From Clostridia bacterium (GTDB lineage Bacteria > Bacillota > Clostridia > Oscillospirales > Acutalibacteraceae), in NCBI GenBank assembly GCA_017480115.1, contig JAFVBH010000077.1:37357-101356 (forward strand): a stretch of DNA of 64,000 nucleotides, in the 5' to 3' direction. Within the stretch, counting starts at the first letter, position 1, and every line of letters begins with the position of its first letter. Made by a program: the position numbers and the translations under genes. Shown piece after piece: positions 44,801 through 53,255 of the stretch. The notes beneath the pieces were generated by a model, which worked only from the letters and a program-made list of their open reading frames with translations, was not told the origin of the DNA and made no database searches.

Positions 44801-45364
44801 TCACGCAAGTTTGCGTTCTTTAAGCAGATCAATAATGCTCTCGCCAACGAACTGCAACGCCTCGCCTATATCATCAGCGTCAAACGCGGTAAGGTTGATG
44901 ATACATGCGTCGATCAGTCCACCCATTACAAAGGCCACCATGGAAATTTCCCGACGGTTACGCTCCGTTTCCAGTGCGTTTGATGCAATGATACGCTGAC
45001 GGAGCTTGTCTTTCAGGTTATAAGAGAATTCTGCGGCGAGTGCGGAGCGCATGAGTTTGCGATAAAACTCTATGTTTTCATTGAAATAGGTTACGATGGA
45101 ATCGATATAGGCAGTGGGGGAGTTAACGATCTCTTCTAAACTCAGATCGTGCACAGAGGATAGGATTTCCTCGTAGATCTCGCTTTGCCATTTTTCCTTG
45201 CAGTCGTATATATCCAGAAAATGCAGGTAGAAGGTACTTTTGTTAATGTCGGCTTTTTCACAGAGCTCTTTAACGGTAATATTACGAATGTCTTTTTCAA
45301 ACAACAGGGATGCAAGGGCGGTATAAACATTTTTTTTGGTTCTCCGTATTCGTCTGTCTGTCAT
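44801..45364 (-). CDS. TetR/AcrR family transcriptional regulator
   Basis: A 187-residue repressor-type protein with the N-terminal TetR helix-turn-helix (about 28-50, VKELCEKADINKSTFYLHF) and a divergent all-helical ligand domain. It is divergent from the formate/nitrite-type channel gene at 45685, which is the most likely target. Its own promoter lies in the same 320-base gap. No operator could be assigned beyond a GTTAAC palindrome just downstream of the tetR -10. Start ATG 45362-45364 after AAGGAGG. Confidence 0.92.
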   Translation of the reverse strand: MTDRRIRRTKKNVYTALASLLFEKDIRNITVKELCEKADINKSTFYLHFLDIYDCKEKWQSEIYEEILSSVHDLSLEEIVNSPTAYIDSIVTYFNENIEFYRKLMRSALAAEFSYNLKDKLRQRIIASNALETERNRREISMVAFVMGGLIDACIINLTAFDADDIGEALQFVGESIIDLLKERKLA

Positions 45365-45404
45365 TCTGAACGCCTCCTTCCTTTTTAGAATTATTGTTAA
45401 CTTA

Positions 45405-45433
45405 CATTTTATTCTCTTTTAAATAAGTTGTCA
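45405..45433 (-). promoter_or_regulatory. sigma-A promoter of tetR
   Basis: Minus-strand perfect -35 TTGACA (45428-45433), 17-base spacer, TAAAAT (45405-45410). Between it and the transporter promoter at 45567 (about 130 bases) I see no gene or structured element. Confidence 0.85.
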
Positions 45434-45566
45434 ATATACATAAAAAATTGTGACAAAAATAGCAAATTTTGAGTTGGTTATACAACACCTATCTTTTTAT
45501 GGAGATAGATCCGGATGTCGCTTTTATGCCGAAAAAATGTTTTTTCTTTGCGCCGGGAAGAATGTC

Positions 45567-45595
45567 TTGCTTTTTTTATACGTCAACTGTATAAT
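45567..45595 (+). promoter_or_regulatory. promoter of the FNT gene
   Basis: TTGCTT (45567-45572), 17-base spacer, perfect TATAAT (45590-45595), giving a leader of about 80 bases before the gene. Confidence 0.75.
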
Positions 45596-45684
45596 AATGA
45601 TAATACGTTTTTTGGAAGCCGAATGTAAGGTGACTTTCTCCGGCAGATTTCCGCAAAACTCAATAACAGGCGGTTGTGAAAAGT

Positions 45685-46329
45685 ATGCAGGAAACACAAT
45701 ACAGCGCGTCCCCGACGCTTTGGAAAACATTAAAAAAGGCCATTGCCGCCGGTATGGTGATCGGCGTGGGGGCAACGGTATATCTGGTCAGTGAAAATAA
45801 AATCATTGGCGCAGTGCTGTTTTCCATTGGACTGTTTTTGATCTGCTCCTTTGGCATGAATCTGTTTACAGGCAAGATCGGCTACGTGATCGGAACAAAA
45901 AATAAGCCGAACTGCCCGGTGATTTGGGGAGGAAATCTGATCGGCTGTCTGATCACTTCCGGGCTGGTTCGTATCGCCAAGCCCACGCTGCACGAAACGG
46001 CGGCTGCTATGGTGGAAAAGAAGCTGGCGCAGAATTATCTTTCCGTGGTGATCCTTGCGTTTTTTTGCGGGATCCTGATGTATGCGGCGGTGGAAAATTT
46101 TCGATTACATGCGGATAGTATCAGCGGTATCGTCGGTATTTTTATGAGTGTGACCGTGTTTATTTTGTGCGGTTTTGAACATAGTATTGCGGATATGTGC
46201 TATTGCATTTTTGCCGTTGTCACCGTTCGGCAGGCGCTGCGGTCGCTGCTGTTCTTGCTGGTCGTTTCCGTATTTAATGGTTTGGGCGCCCTCGCGCTGC
46301 GCTGGCTGACAAAATCAGAAGCGTCCTAA
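45685..46329 (+). CDS. formate/nitrite transporter family channel
   Basis: A 214-residue membrane protein with six segments and FNT family signatures: the start KAIAAGMVIGVGATVY, FGMNLFTGKIGY, WGGNLIGCLITS, FCGILMYAAVENF and the Omega-loop/selectivity SVTVFILCGFEHSIADM. FNT channels conduct formate, nitrite or hydrosulfide; which is not decidable. GTG 45676 and ATG 45685 are both possible; the GTG lies too close to AGGCGG, so 45685 is used. TetR is divergently transcribed. Confidence 0.88.
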   Translation: MQETQYSASPTLWKTLKKAIAAGMVIGVGATVYLVSENKIIGAVLFSIGLFLICSFGMNLFTGKIGYVIGTKNKPNCPVIWGGNLIGCLITSGLVRIAKPTLHETAAAMVEKKLAQNYLSVVILAFFCGILMYAAVENFRLHADSISGIVGIFMSVTVFILCGFEHSIADMCYCIFAVVTVRQALRSLLFLLVVSVFNGLGALALRWLTKSEAS

Positions 46330-46406
46330 CGGGCGATGCATTGGCAACAAAGCGCTTTCTGATGTCATCCAAGGTGAATATTTATTTTTATACGAGGTGT
46401 TTATTT

Positions 46407-47876
46407 ATGAAAAAATCTGTAAAAATCACCGCAGGCGCGGCGGCAGCCGCCGCACTGGGAGCAACGATCGTCCGCGCGGCGTCTTTAAAGGACGACGCAC
46501 GGGAGGTCGCGCCGCTGCCGGAGGAGCATATAGTTCTGGAGCGTTATAAACGGAATCTTTCCGACGCGATTAAAATCAAGACCATTTCCAGCCGTGATCA
46601 CAGCAAGGTGGATTGGTCGCAGTTTGACGCGTTTCACGCTTTTTTGGAGGCGCGGTACCCGCTGTTCCATAAAACGCTGTCAAAAGAAGTCGTCAGCAAG
46701 GCGAGCCTGATGTATTTTTGGCAGGGCAGCGATCCCTCGCTGGATCCCATCGCCATGCTGGCGCATCAGGACGTTGTGCCCATCACCCCCGGCACCGAGC
46801 AGGATTGGAGCTACGATCCCTTCGGCGGCGTTGAGGCGGAGGGATATATTTGGGGCAGAGGCGCGCTGGATATGAAAAATCATCTGATTGCGGTTATGGA
46901 GTCCATCGAAGCGCTGTTGGAGGACGGTTATCAGCCGCAGCGCTCCGTATATGTGCTGCTGGGGCATAACGAGGAGACTATGGAGCATCAGGAATCCGGC
47001 GCAGCGTACATGTGTCGCACCCTTGCCGAGCGGGGCGTGCATCTGGAGGCAGTGCTGGATGAAGGCGGCGCGAATCTGCCCGTCAGCGTTCCCGGGCTGA
47101 TCGATGTTGACATCGTGGGCGTCGGTATTGCGGAAAAAGGACAGGTGGACTATGAGATCTCCGTCCGGGGCAAGGGCGGGCATTCCTCTCAGCCGCCGAA
47201 GCATACCGCCCTGGGGCAGCTGGCAAATGTGATCCGCGATCTTGAAAATCATCAGTATAAGGCGTCGATCACCCCGCTGTTTGAGGACCTGTTCGTCCGC
47301 GCGGCAAAAAAAGCCAAGCTGCCCGTGAAGCTGCTGGTCTCTAATCTTCCGGTGCTGAAGCCCGTGCTTGCCCGTGCGCTGACAACCATTCCCCCTGCGG
47401 CGTGCATGGTGCGTACCACCACCGCCGTTACCATGGCGCAGGGTAGTCCCGCCCCCAACGTTCTGCCGCAGAAAGCGACCGTCAACGCCAATTTCCGCAT
47501 GATGCCCGGCGAAAGCGTCGCCGACGTGGAAAGGCATATCCGCAAAGTGGTCAGAAATAAGGATATTGAGATCAAACTCATCAAGGGCAAGGAACCCTCA
47601 AAAATTTCTACCACCGATTCCAAAGCGTTCAAGGCGATCGAAGATATTTCCGCTGCGACAGATAAAAAGAACGTGGTGGTACCGTATCTCGTCATGGGCG
47701 GCACGGATTCCTACCTTTACGAGCCGATCTGTGAAAATATTTACCGCTATTCGCCCTTTAAGCTGACGCCGAAGCTGCTCACCGCCACCCACGGCACCAA
47801 TGAAAAAATTCCCGTGGACTGTATGGCGGACGCCGTGATCTTCTTTAAGCGGTATATTAAGGAAATGACGAAATAA
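46407..47876 (+). CDS. M20 family peptidase (carboxypeptidase S / PM20D1-like)
   Basis: This 489-residue metallopeptidase has an N-terminal hydrophobic segment (about 4-26), probably an anchor. M20 metal ligands follow: H120 and D122 in LAHQDVVP, D155 in GRGALDMKN and E189/E190 in GHNEE. A lid domain with KGGHSSQPPKHTALG follows, and the late His is near ATHGTNEKIP. Related enzymes hydrolyse N-acyl amino acids or di/oligopeptides. The start ATG 46407 follows CGAGGTG. It comes 78 bases after the FNT gene. Confidence 0.92.
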   Translation: MKKSVKITAGAAAAAALGATIVRAASLKDDAREVAPLPEEHIVLERYKRNLSDAIKIKTISSRDHSKVDWSQFDAFHAFLEARYPLFHKTLSKEVVSKASLMYFWQGSDPSLDPIAMLAHQDVVPITPGTEQDWSYDPFGGVEAEGYIWGRGALDMKNHLIAVMESIEALLEDGYQPQRSVYVLLGHNEETMEHQESGAAYMCRTLAERGVHLEAVLDEGGANLPVSVPGLIDVDIVGVGIAEKGQVDYEISVRGKGGHSSQPPKHTALGQLANVIRDLENHQYKASITPLFEDLFVRAAKKAKLPVKLLVSNLPVLKPVLARALTTIPPAACMVRTTTAVTMAQGSPAPNVLPQKATVNANFRMMPGESVADVERHIRKVVRNKDIEIKLIKGKEPSKISTTDSKAFKAIEDISAATDKKNVVVPYLVMGGTDSYLYEPICENIYRYSPFKLTPKLLTATHGTNEKIPVDCMADAVIFFKRYIKEMTK

Positions 47877-47970
47877 ATGCATAATTAAACGCATATCCTG
47901 AACCGAGACGCTCTGCCTTTAGAGAAGGCTTCTCAATGCAGTATCTGTTCCGGTTTTAGAGGAAAACTAT

Positions 47971-48657
47971 ATGAAAAAAAGAAATAATACTGTCGCACTT
48001 ATTTTTGCGGCATTGGCGATTCTATGTTTTCAGATTCTGTATTATCAGCTTACCGTGATACTTTTGCAGCAATTCGCCGCAAGATGTCAAGGTTGGTCAA
48101 ATGATTGTTATCTGATGATTCATCATACGATCCAGTTTCTGTTAGTTTTTATTCCAACACTTATTCTTCATAAGAAGACGAATCTCGATTTTGGATACCA
48201 TATCAACGGACTGAAAAAGGGTATTATATGGGTATTGGTTGGGCTGGCATATGAACTGGTAATGTCAATCGTCAGCGGTATCATATTTGGGTTTGGAATC
48301 AACACATATGAAGCGGATACGTATATTTTCCAGTTGTTCTTCTCAGGATTCGGCGAAGAGATTTTATATCGCGCTATTCCGCTTGTATTGCTGCCATTTG
48401 CCTATGGCTCAGAACCAACGCTTAGAATTGGCTCAAAAATCAAGCTTCCAATCGATGTAATGATTGCAGCTTTGTTTTTCTCCATTGCACATATTTCATT
48501 CCAATTCGGTCAACCGGGAATCAGTTACAGCGAGCTTCAATTGGTATCTGCATTTGGCGCCGGTATTATTTTCGGAATGATTTTCAAGAAGAGTCACAGT
48601 GTATGGCTATGTATGATTGCTCACGGTGTCTATAATATTCTCGCAATTACTTTCTAG
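47971..48657 (+). CDS. CPBP family intramembrane metalloprotease
   Basis: This 228-residue membrane protein has the CPBP (CAAX/Abi) motifs SGFGEEILYRAIPL (catalytic EE and R), FFSIAHISFQFG and LCMIAHGVYNILA. Such proteases process prenylated or bacteriocin-like substrates, or give immunity to bacteriocins. The gene is AT-richer than its M20 neighbour, suggesting acquisition with the toxin-antitoxin and nuclease genes that follow. The start ATG follows AGAGGAAAAC. Confidence 0.9.
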   Translation: MKKRNNTVALIFAALAILCFQILYYQLTVILLQQFAARCQGWSNDCYLMIHHTIQFLLVFIPTLILHKKTNLDFGYHINGLKKGIIWVLVGLAYELVMSIVSGIIFGFGINTYEADTYIFQLFFSGFGEEILYRAIPLVLLPFAYGSEPTLRIGSKIKLPIDVMIAALFFSIAHISFQFGQPGISYSELQLVSAFGAGIIFGMIFKKSHSVWLCMIAHGVYNILAITF

Positions 48658-48760
48658 GAGACAAAGTTCATCGGCAATTTCAAATTTGTACAAGTTAAAA
48701 AAATTAATATTTTCCTAAAATTTTGACACCAGCGGTGTGACGGGGTTAAATCTCGTTGTA

Positions 48761-48906
48761 CAAGAAAGCGGCTTCGCCGCACGCCTTCGGCGGCGAAGCT
48801 ATAAGCTTTCGATTCCGCCATCGCCGCTGCCCGAAGGGCAGGTTCGGCGGGCGTTAAAATTTTTTTATATCATAGGAAACGGAGATGTTTCCTATGATAT
48901 AAAAAA
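48761..48906. repeat. GC-rich intergenic repeat, copy 2 (complete palindrome)
   Basis: 95% identical over 100 bases to the copy at 44612. It ends in a perfect 20-bp inverted repeat (48861-48880 and 48887-48906, loop GGAGAT) made of TTTTTTATATCATAGGAAAC and its complement. It lies between the CPBP gene and the toxin gene. Confidence 0.92.
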
Positions 48907-48943
48907 GGCTCCAGCACACAGAAATCTGCTACGCTTGAGCCTT
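48904..48943 (-). terminator. terminator of the toxin-antitoxin operon
   Basis: In the minus direction AAGGCTC and GAGCCTT arms (48904-48911 and 48937-48943) are followed by TTTTTT. Confidence 0.65.
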
Positions 48944-48951
48944 CTCTTTGT

Positions 48952-49221
48952 TTAGTTGTATATATCCTTGCAATGACCAACATTGATAATCAAAATCGTG
49001 ATTTTTTCATCTTCGATTTCTGCTATCAGTCGATAGTCGCCTACACGATACCGCCATTGTCCCGTTCGATTGGCAGTAAGCCCTTTGCCGTGAATGCGGG
49101 GATTTTCACATTCTTGTAAATTCTTATCAATCCACGCATAGATAAGTTTTCTTGTGTATTTATCAAGTTTGCGAAGCTGCCGAATTGCCTGCGGTGTGTA
49201 TTCTACTTTGTACTTATTCAA
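48952..49221 (-). CDS. RelE/ParE-type toxin
   Basis: An 89-residue protein with the RelE-fold pattern: YKVEYTPQAIRQLRKLDKY (helices), GKGLTANRTGQWRYRVGDYRLIAEIEDEKITILIINVGH (sheet with basic residues). RelE-type toxins cleave mRNA on the ribosome and ParE relatives inhibit gyrase; the R..R..G..R core fits the RelE/YoeB-like group. It overlaps the antitoxin gene by eight bases, the usual order for such operons. Confidence 0.9.
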   Translation of the reverse strand: MNKYKVEYTPQAIRQLRKLDKYTRKLIYAWIDKNLQECENPRIHGKGLTANRTGQWRYRVGDYRLIAEIEDEKITILIINVGHCKDIYN

Positions 49222-49435
49222 GGTCTAACATTCTTGCAACATCTTCGTGGGAGTAAGTTACAGGATTTGCTTTGTATTCTGCGATTGCTTTTTCGTAGCT
49301 TTCTAAATCATACTCATCTTCAATCTTTTCAAGCACGGCATTTCTTATCATATCGGACAGTGAAATGTTATTAAGTGCCGCATATTTTTTGAACAGCGCG
49401 GTATCTTCCTCCTTCAGTCTTACAGATACAGTCAT
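49214..49435 (-). CDS. ribbon-helix-helix antitoxin
   Basis: A 73-residue RHH protein: an N-terminal beta strand and two helices (TVSVRLKEEDTALFKKYAALNNISLSDMIRNAVLEK) followed by an acidic tail (EYDLESYEKA...) that would cover the toxin. It is first in the operon. It would bind its own promoter, in the 178-base gap up to 49614, where no other feature is evident. Confidence 0.88.
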   Translation of the reverse strand: MTVSVRLKEEDTALFKKYAALNNISLSDMIRNAVLEKIEDEYDLESYEKAIAEYKANPVTYSHEDVARMLDLE

Positions 49436-49614
49436 ATGATTCGCCCCTTTTGTAATACATTGTATTGCGGCAAAAATAATTTGTCAATAGTATTTTGAAA
49501 AAATTTGTTGTTTATATTCAATTTTTTTAGGCTTTTTAATTGTTCGTTCTCACTTTTCTTTACATGGGGCGTTTTTATTTACGGTTCACGGTTATATGTT
49601 TCCGTAAGGAGAAG

Positions 49615-51107
49615 TCATTTGCTGATGCTCATGAGAAATTTTTCGACCTTGTCATATAAATGATCCGACGGTTCTTTGCCGTTTTTCTTCATGAGGAGCA
49701 TTTTTATTAGATCGTTATCTGTAATATCTATAATTAATTTATTATTCTCCTTGAGAATGCCTTCTGCCGCAGCTTGCGCATGTAGATCAAAGCCCCGGCG
49801 GGAAATGATGATGGCGACGGTTCTTAGGGCAGAGGCAAACAGATACTTTTCCGTAATATAAATAAGGTTTTGCCCTATTTCTTCCGTGTAATTTTTGGTT
49901 TCAAAAACAATAAACTTCGCCTTGTAATAATGGGATAAAAAACTCCAAAATTCTTTATTGCTTTTTATACTGCACAGTAAATCCATGCGGAACATGAGGT
50001 CTTTTGTCTTGTGTTGTCGCGACATTTGGGAAAAGTCACCGCCGAATAGGTATCTGACCGTGTCTGCGCAAATCTCCTCATATCTAATTGCTGCTGCGTT
50101 TTCTGTGCCCGGCGGGCAGTTTTGTATCTGGGCGATAAGATCATTGGCAGTGAGCGCGCCGGCGATCACTTTTGTTGATTTATCCGGTTGCAGCTTCGGT
50201 GCCGTCGGCGGTTCGGGGGACAAGCCCGTAATCTCAAAGGGAACGGTGTTTTGAGAACAAACGATAACTGTTCGTTATCTTTGCACAGGTACAGCAAGTT
50301 CTTAATATCCCACACTATAATCCCGTCGGTATTGCAAAGCTGTTCTTTATATGCGGTGTCGACGGCACACAAAAGCATGACGATACATGTGGCGTCATGC
50401 TTGAACACTTGGCGGTGCCGTATATACGGCTCGACGGCACGATCAATTAGCTCCGGATCATTTGCAAGGTTGCGGTACCGCTTGATTTCAAAGAAAAAGG
50501 TTTCCCCATTCCTTTGTGCTTGCAAATCTGATAATAGGGAAAAATCAACGTCATTTAACGGCATACAGGGAGCAATTTTGGCGAATCCCAAATATTCGAG
50601 CAGAGGAATGCAAAAATTCTCAAGAATATAATTTTCATCAATATAATAAAACGGGTCTATACGAATCACCGTTTGGGCGTCAAAAAGCGGGCTGTTTTGA
50701 TTCTGCTGATAGGTGCAAAGTGCAATTAAAATATTATTTTTTGTAAATTTCGCTATAAAATCTGTCGGTTCGGGAGGCATATCCACCTCGTCAGCAATTA
50801 CAATGTCGTAATTTTTCAGATTGCATTCGTTTGCTTTTGCGTATGTTGTAATAGAAATGTTGCAAGGCGGATTCTTTTCGTCATTGTTGTCGGTGCGTGT
50901 TATATTCCGGTATTGCGCTTCCATCACCACGGATCTGCATAAAAGCAGTACTTGGGCGTCGGTATAATGACGCGCTAGTGCCAGAATCAGATTGCTTTTT
51001 CCCATACCGATCGGCATTTGTATCAGTATCTTTTTGTTACCGTCGGAGATTGCACGGATTGCTGCATGAAAGGCGCGCTCCTGCTGCCCATATAATCGAT
51101 TGTCCAT
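49615..51107 (-). pseudogene. P-loop plus double-nuclease defence-like gene, one frameshift
   Basis: Two overlapping ORFs (50166-51107 and 49615-50223) become one 497-residue protein if one A is restored in the A4 run at 50249-50252. N-terminal ATPase-like part: Walker A MPIGMGKSN (31-39) and Walker B-like IVIADEVD (102-109), but no helicase C-lobe motifs follow. First nuclease-like region: D194 and FFFEIK (204-209) with WDIKNLL. Second: D370/D376, FIVFETKNY (399-407) and a SDHLYDKVEKFLMSI end. Without the repair the upstream ORF ends in an unnatural Arg-rich tail. Whether the shift is a mutation, slippage or a sequencing error cannot be told. Confidence 0.72.
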
Positions 51108-51142
51108 ATTCATCGTCCTTTTCGCTTGGAAGTCTACACTGC

Positions 51143-52534
51143 CTAATGCGTATCTTTTGTGTTGTTCAGCTTCACGATGATCGTAAACTGATCGTCCACG
51201 CAGCGCATCATATACTCGCCGTTGTATTTATCCGCCGTGTCGGTAATGCTTTTGAGACCGAAACCGTGGTTTTTGCTGTCGCTCTTGTCGGAAATGTATT
51301 TGCCGTTTTTAGTTTTCGGCGGCGCGGCGACGGGGTTTGCGCAGGAGACGACGATATAGCTTTCGTTTTTCGCGATCTTCAGCTTGATGTACCGCTCCTT
51401 ATCCTCGTCCAGCTTGGCGCATGCTTCGATCGCGTTATCCAGCGCGTTGGCAAGAATGATGCATATGTCCATCGGCTCGGCGAAGCAGTCGTCCAGCTTC
51501 GCAATGTCAAAATGGGTGGCGATTTTATTTTTATGGGCGGCGGCAAGCTTGTCGTTCAAAATCGCGTCCACTGCGGACTGCCCGCTGATGGTCATAAACG
51601 CCGCCTCGTCCACCTTGTTGGTCATGGTTTTGATATAGCTTTGCAGTTCGTCATATTTGCCGTTCTCCATCAGAGAATTGAGGATCACCAACTGATTTTG
51701 CATGTCGTGCCGCAGCTCCCGCATACGGGTATAGGAATCCTCCAACTGCTCGATGGAGCGGCTTTGCATTTCCTTTTGGGTCAGAGCGATCTCATAGCGG
51801 CTGATGATCTCCGTGCTTCGCTGAAACTGGGCGAAGAGCAGAAAAATAATAATATTGATAAACACCAGCCCGATGACCGCGGCGATCATGTAGCCGTAGA
51901 TCGTCAGCCCGGGCATGGTAAAACTTTCACCGTTGATGGTAATGGTGGTGACGTTGTTGATTACGCGGGATTCCGACGGCATGGAATCGATGTAGTACTG
52001 AAATACCGTCAGGATTGCGATGGTGATCAGCGGCACCGCCAAAAGAATAACCCAGTATTTCAGGTTCATATTCAGCGTTTCACGTCGGATAAATGCCGAC
52101 AGCAGCACCACAAGGATCATCAGCAGGAGCTTTGGCAGAATGATCCGTACCGCAGAAAGGAACAGCGGCTCGCCCGTCCCCAGATGCAGATCCTCCGGCA
52201 GCAGCGAGATAATAATGTCCGCAAGGAAATTGGAAAAGGAAAGTCCAATACCCCAAAGAATAAAATAGATCAAAATATCCCGCAGGTTGCCTTTGTACAG
52301 TAGCAACAGCATGGCAATGATCAGCAGTACTTCCACTGCGGTTTTGATCGCGTAATCCACCGAAATGAAATTCAGCCAGAACAGCGCCGCCGCCGAGGCG
52401 ACGATCACAAGGGTGCTGACATACCGCTTTTGGAAGCGCTGGGCAAAAAAGCTGTTCATCAGAACAACGGAAAGTAAAATTTCGATCACCGTGGCAAGGG
52501 TGTTCACGGTGGTGGTGATAATTGTCTGTACCAT
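51143..52534 (-). CDS. GHKL (AgrC/VirS-like) sensor histidine kinase
   Basis: This 463-residue protein has about six N-terminal membrane segments (1-215), a coiled coil and a DHp with RELRHDMQNQL as the phospho-acceptor region. A GHKL ATPase domain follows with ILANALDNAIEAC (N box) and HGFGLKSI (G box). This is the peptide-pheromone type of sensor. However, no AgrB or AgrD gene lies nearby. The start ATG 52532-52534 is one base past the stop of the LytTR regulator. Confidence 0.93.
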   Translation of the reverse strand: MVQTIITTTVNTLATVIEILLSVVLMNSFFAQRFQKRYVSTLVIVASAAALFWLNFISVDYAIKTAVEVLLIIAMLLLLYKGNLRDILIYFILWGIGLSFSNFLADIIISLLPEDLHLGTGEPLFLSAVRIILPKLLLMILVVLLSAFIRRETLNMNLKYWVILLAVPLITIAILTVFQYYIDSMPSESRVINNVTTITINGESFTMPGLTIYGYMIAAVIGLVFINIIIFLLFAQFQRSTEIISRYEIALTQKEMQSRSIEQLEDSYTRMRELRHDMQNQLVILNSLMENGKYDELQSYIKTMTNKVDEAAFMTISGQSAVDAILNDKLAAAHKNKIATHFDIAKLDDCFAEPMDICIILANALDNAIEACAKLDEDKERYIKLKIAKNESYIVVSCANPVAAPPKTKNGKYISDKSDSKNHGFGLKSITDTADKYNGEYMMRCVDDQFTIIVKLNNTKDTH

Positions 52535-52535
52535 A

Positions 52536-53243
52536 TTATCTCATCATCCAAAGGTAGGCGTCGTTGACGCTTTTTCTGTATTTTTTACTGACGGGCAGCG
52601 TTTCGCCGTTTTTCAGCTCGATTTCCGCCGCGCTGACCTTTTCGATCTTCGCCACGTTTACAAGATAGCTTTGATGGCAGCGGATAAAATCCTGCGCCTG
52701 TAATTCCTGCTCAATGTCGTCCAGCTTGGCGTAGGTCTTGTATTCCTCCTGATCAAGGGCAATGCGCACGACCCGCCGGCTGCTTTCAAAATAATTGATA
52801 TGCTTAGTCTCCAGCCGAATCTTCTCATTGCCGAACTGAAAGGTAAACCAATGCTCCGTGGTATTGTTCAGCTCCCTGACCGTATCGCGGAATACCTTGT
52901 CAAAGCCGTAGTCCAGCTCGTTTTTCATCAGATAACGGAACGCCTTGACCTCGTACCCGCAGAACACATATTCCGCCGAAGAGGTCACAAAAACGATCAG
53001 CACGTCCGCGTCTGTTGCGCGGATACGTTCCGCAGTGCGGATACCGTCCAGCCCGTCCATTTTGATGTCCAGCATGAGCATGTCATAGGGGTGCGCGTTA
53101 TCCCGGTAGGACTCCAGCAGCGATTCTCCGTCAGAGAACAGTGCGATTTGTGCGTCAATATCGTCTTTTGCCAAAACATTACGCGTTTTTTCATACAACA
53201 GTTCCAGCATGTATTTTTCGTCGTCGCAAATAGCGATTTTCAT
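52536..53243 (-). CDS. LytTR-family response regulator
   Basis: This 235-residue protein has a receiver domain (acidic DDE at 7-9, phospho-acceptor D59 in LMLDIKMDG, and K/T residues later). A LytTR DNA-binding domain follows (about 130-235, ETKHINYFESSRRVV and FIRCHQSYLVNVAKI). ATG 53243 is preferred to GTG 53252 because AGGTG lies seven bases upstream. LytTR regulators control virulence, bacteriocin and autolysin genes. The regulator follows the GH38-like gene and precedes its kinase without gaps. Confidence 0.94.
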   Translation of the reverse strand: MKIAICDDEKYMLELLYEKTRNVLAKDDIDAQIALFSDGESLLESYRDNAHPYDMLMLDIKMDGLDGIRTAERIRATDADVLIVFVTSSAEYVFCGYEVKAFRYLMKNELDYGFDKVFRDTVRELNNTTEHWFTFQFGNEKIRLETKHINYFESSRRVVRIALDQEEYKTYAKLDDIEQELQAQDFIRCHQSYLVNVAKIEKVSAAEIELKNGETLPVSKKYRKSVNDAYLWMMR

Positions 53244-53255
53244 AGTAGTCACCTG

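Noticed and set aside
44612..48906. CRISPR-like or tandem repeat explanation for the repeated GC block
   Set aside because: Only two full copies, 4 kb apart, with genes between them and no short regular spacers or cas genes.
50166..50223. Two separate overlapping genes at the nuclease locus
   Set aside because: The upstream ORF ends in an Arg-rich tail unlike its body, and the downstream frame reads naturally upstream of its supposed start; a one-base indel explains both better.
51143..53243. Complete agr quorum-sensing locus
   Set aside because: The kinase and regulator are of the agr type, but no AgrB protease or AgrD peptide gene could be found on either strand nearby.
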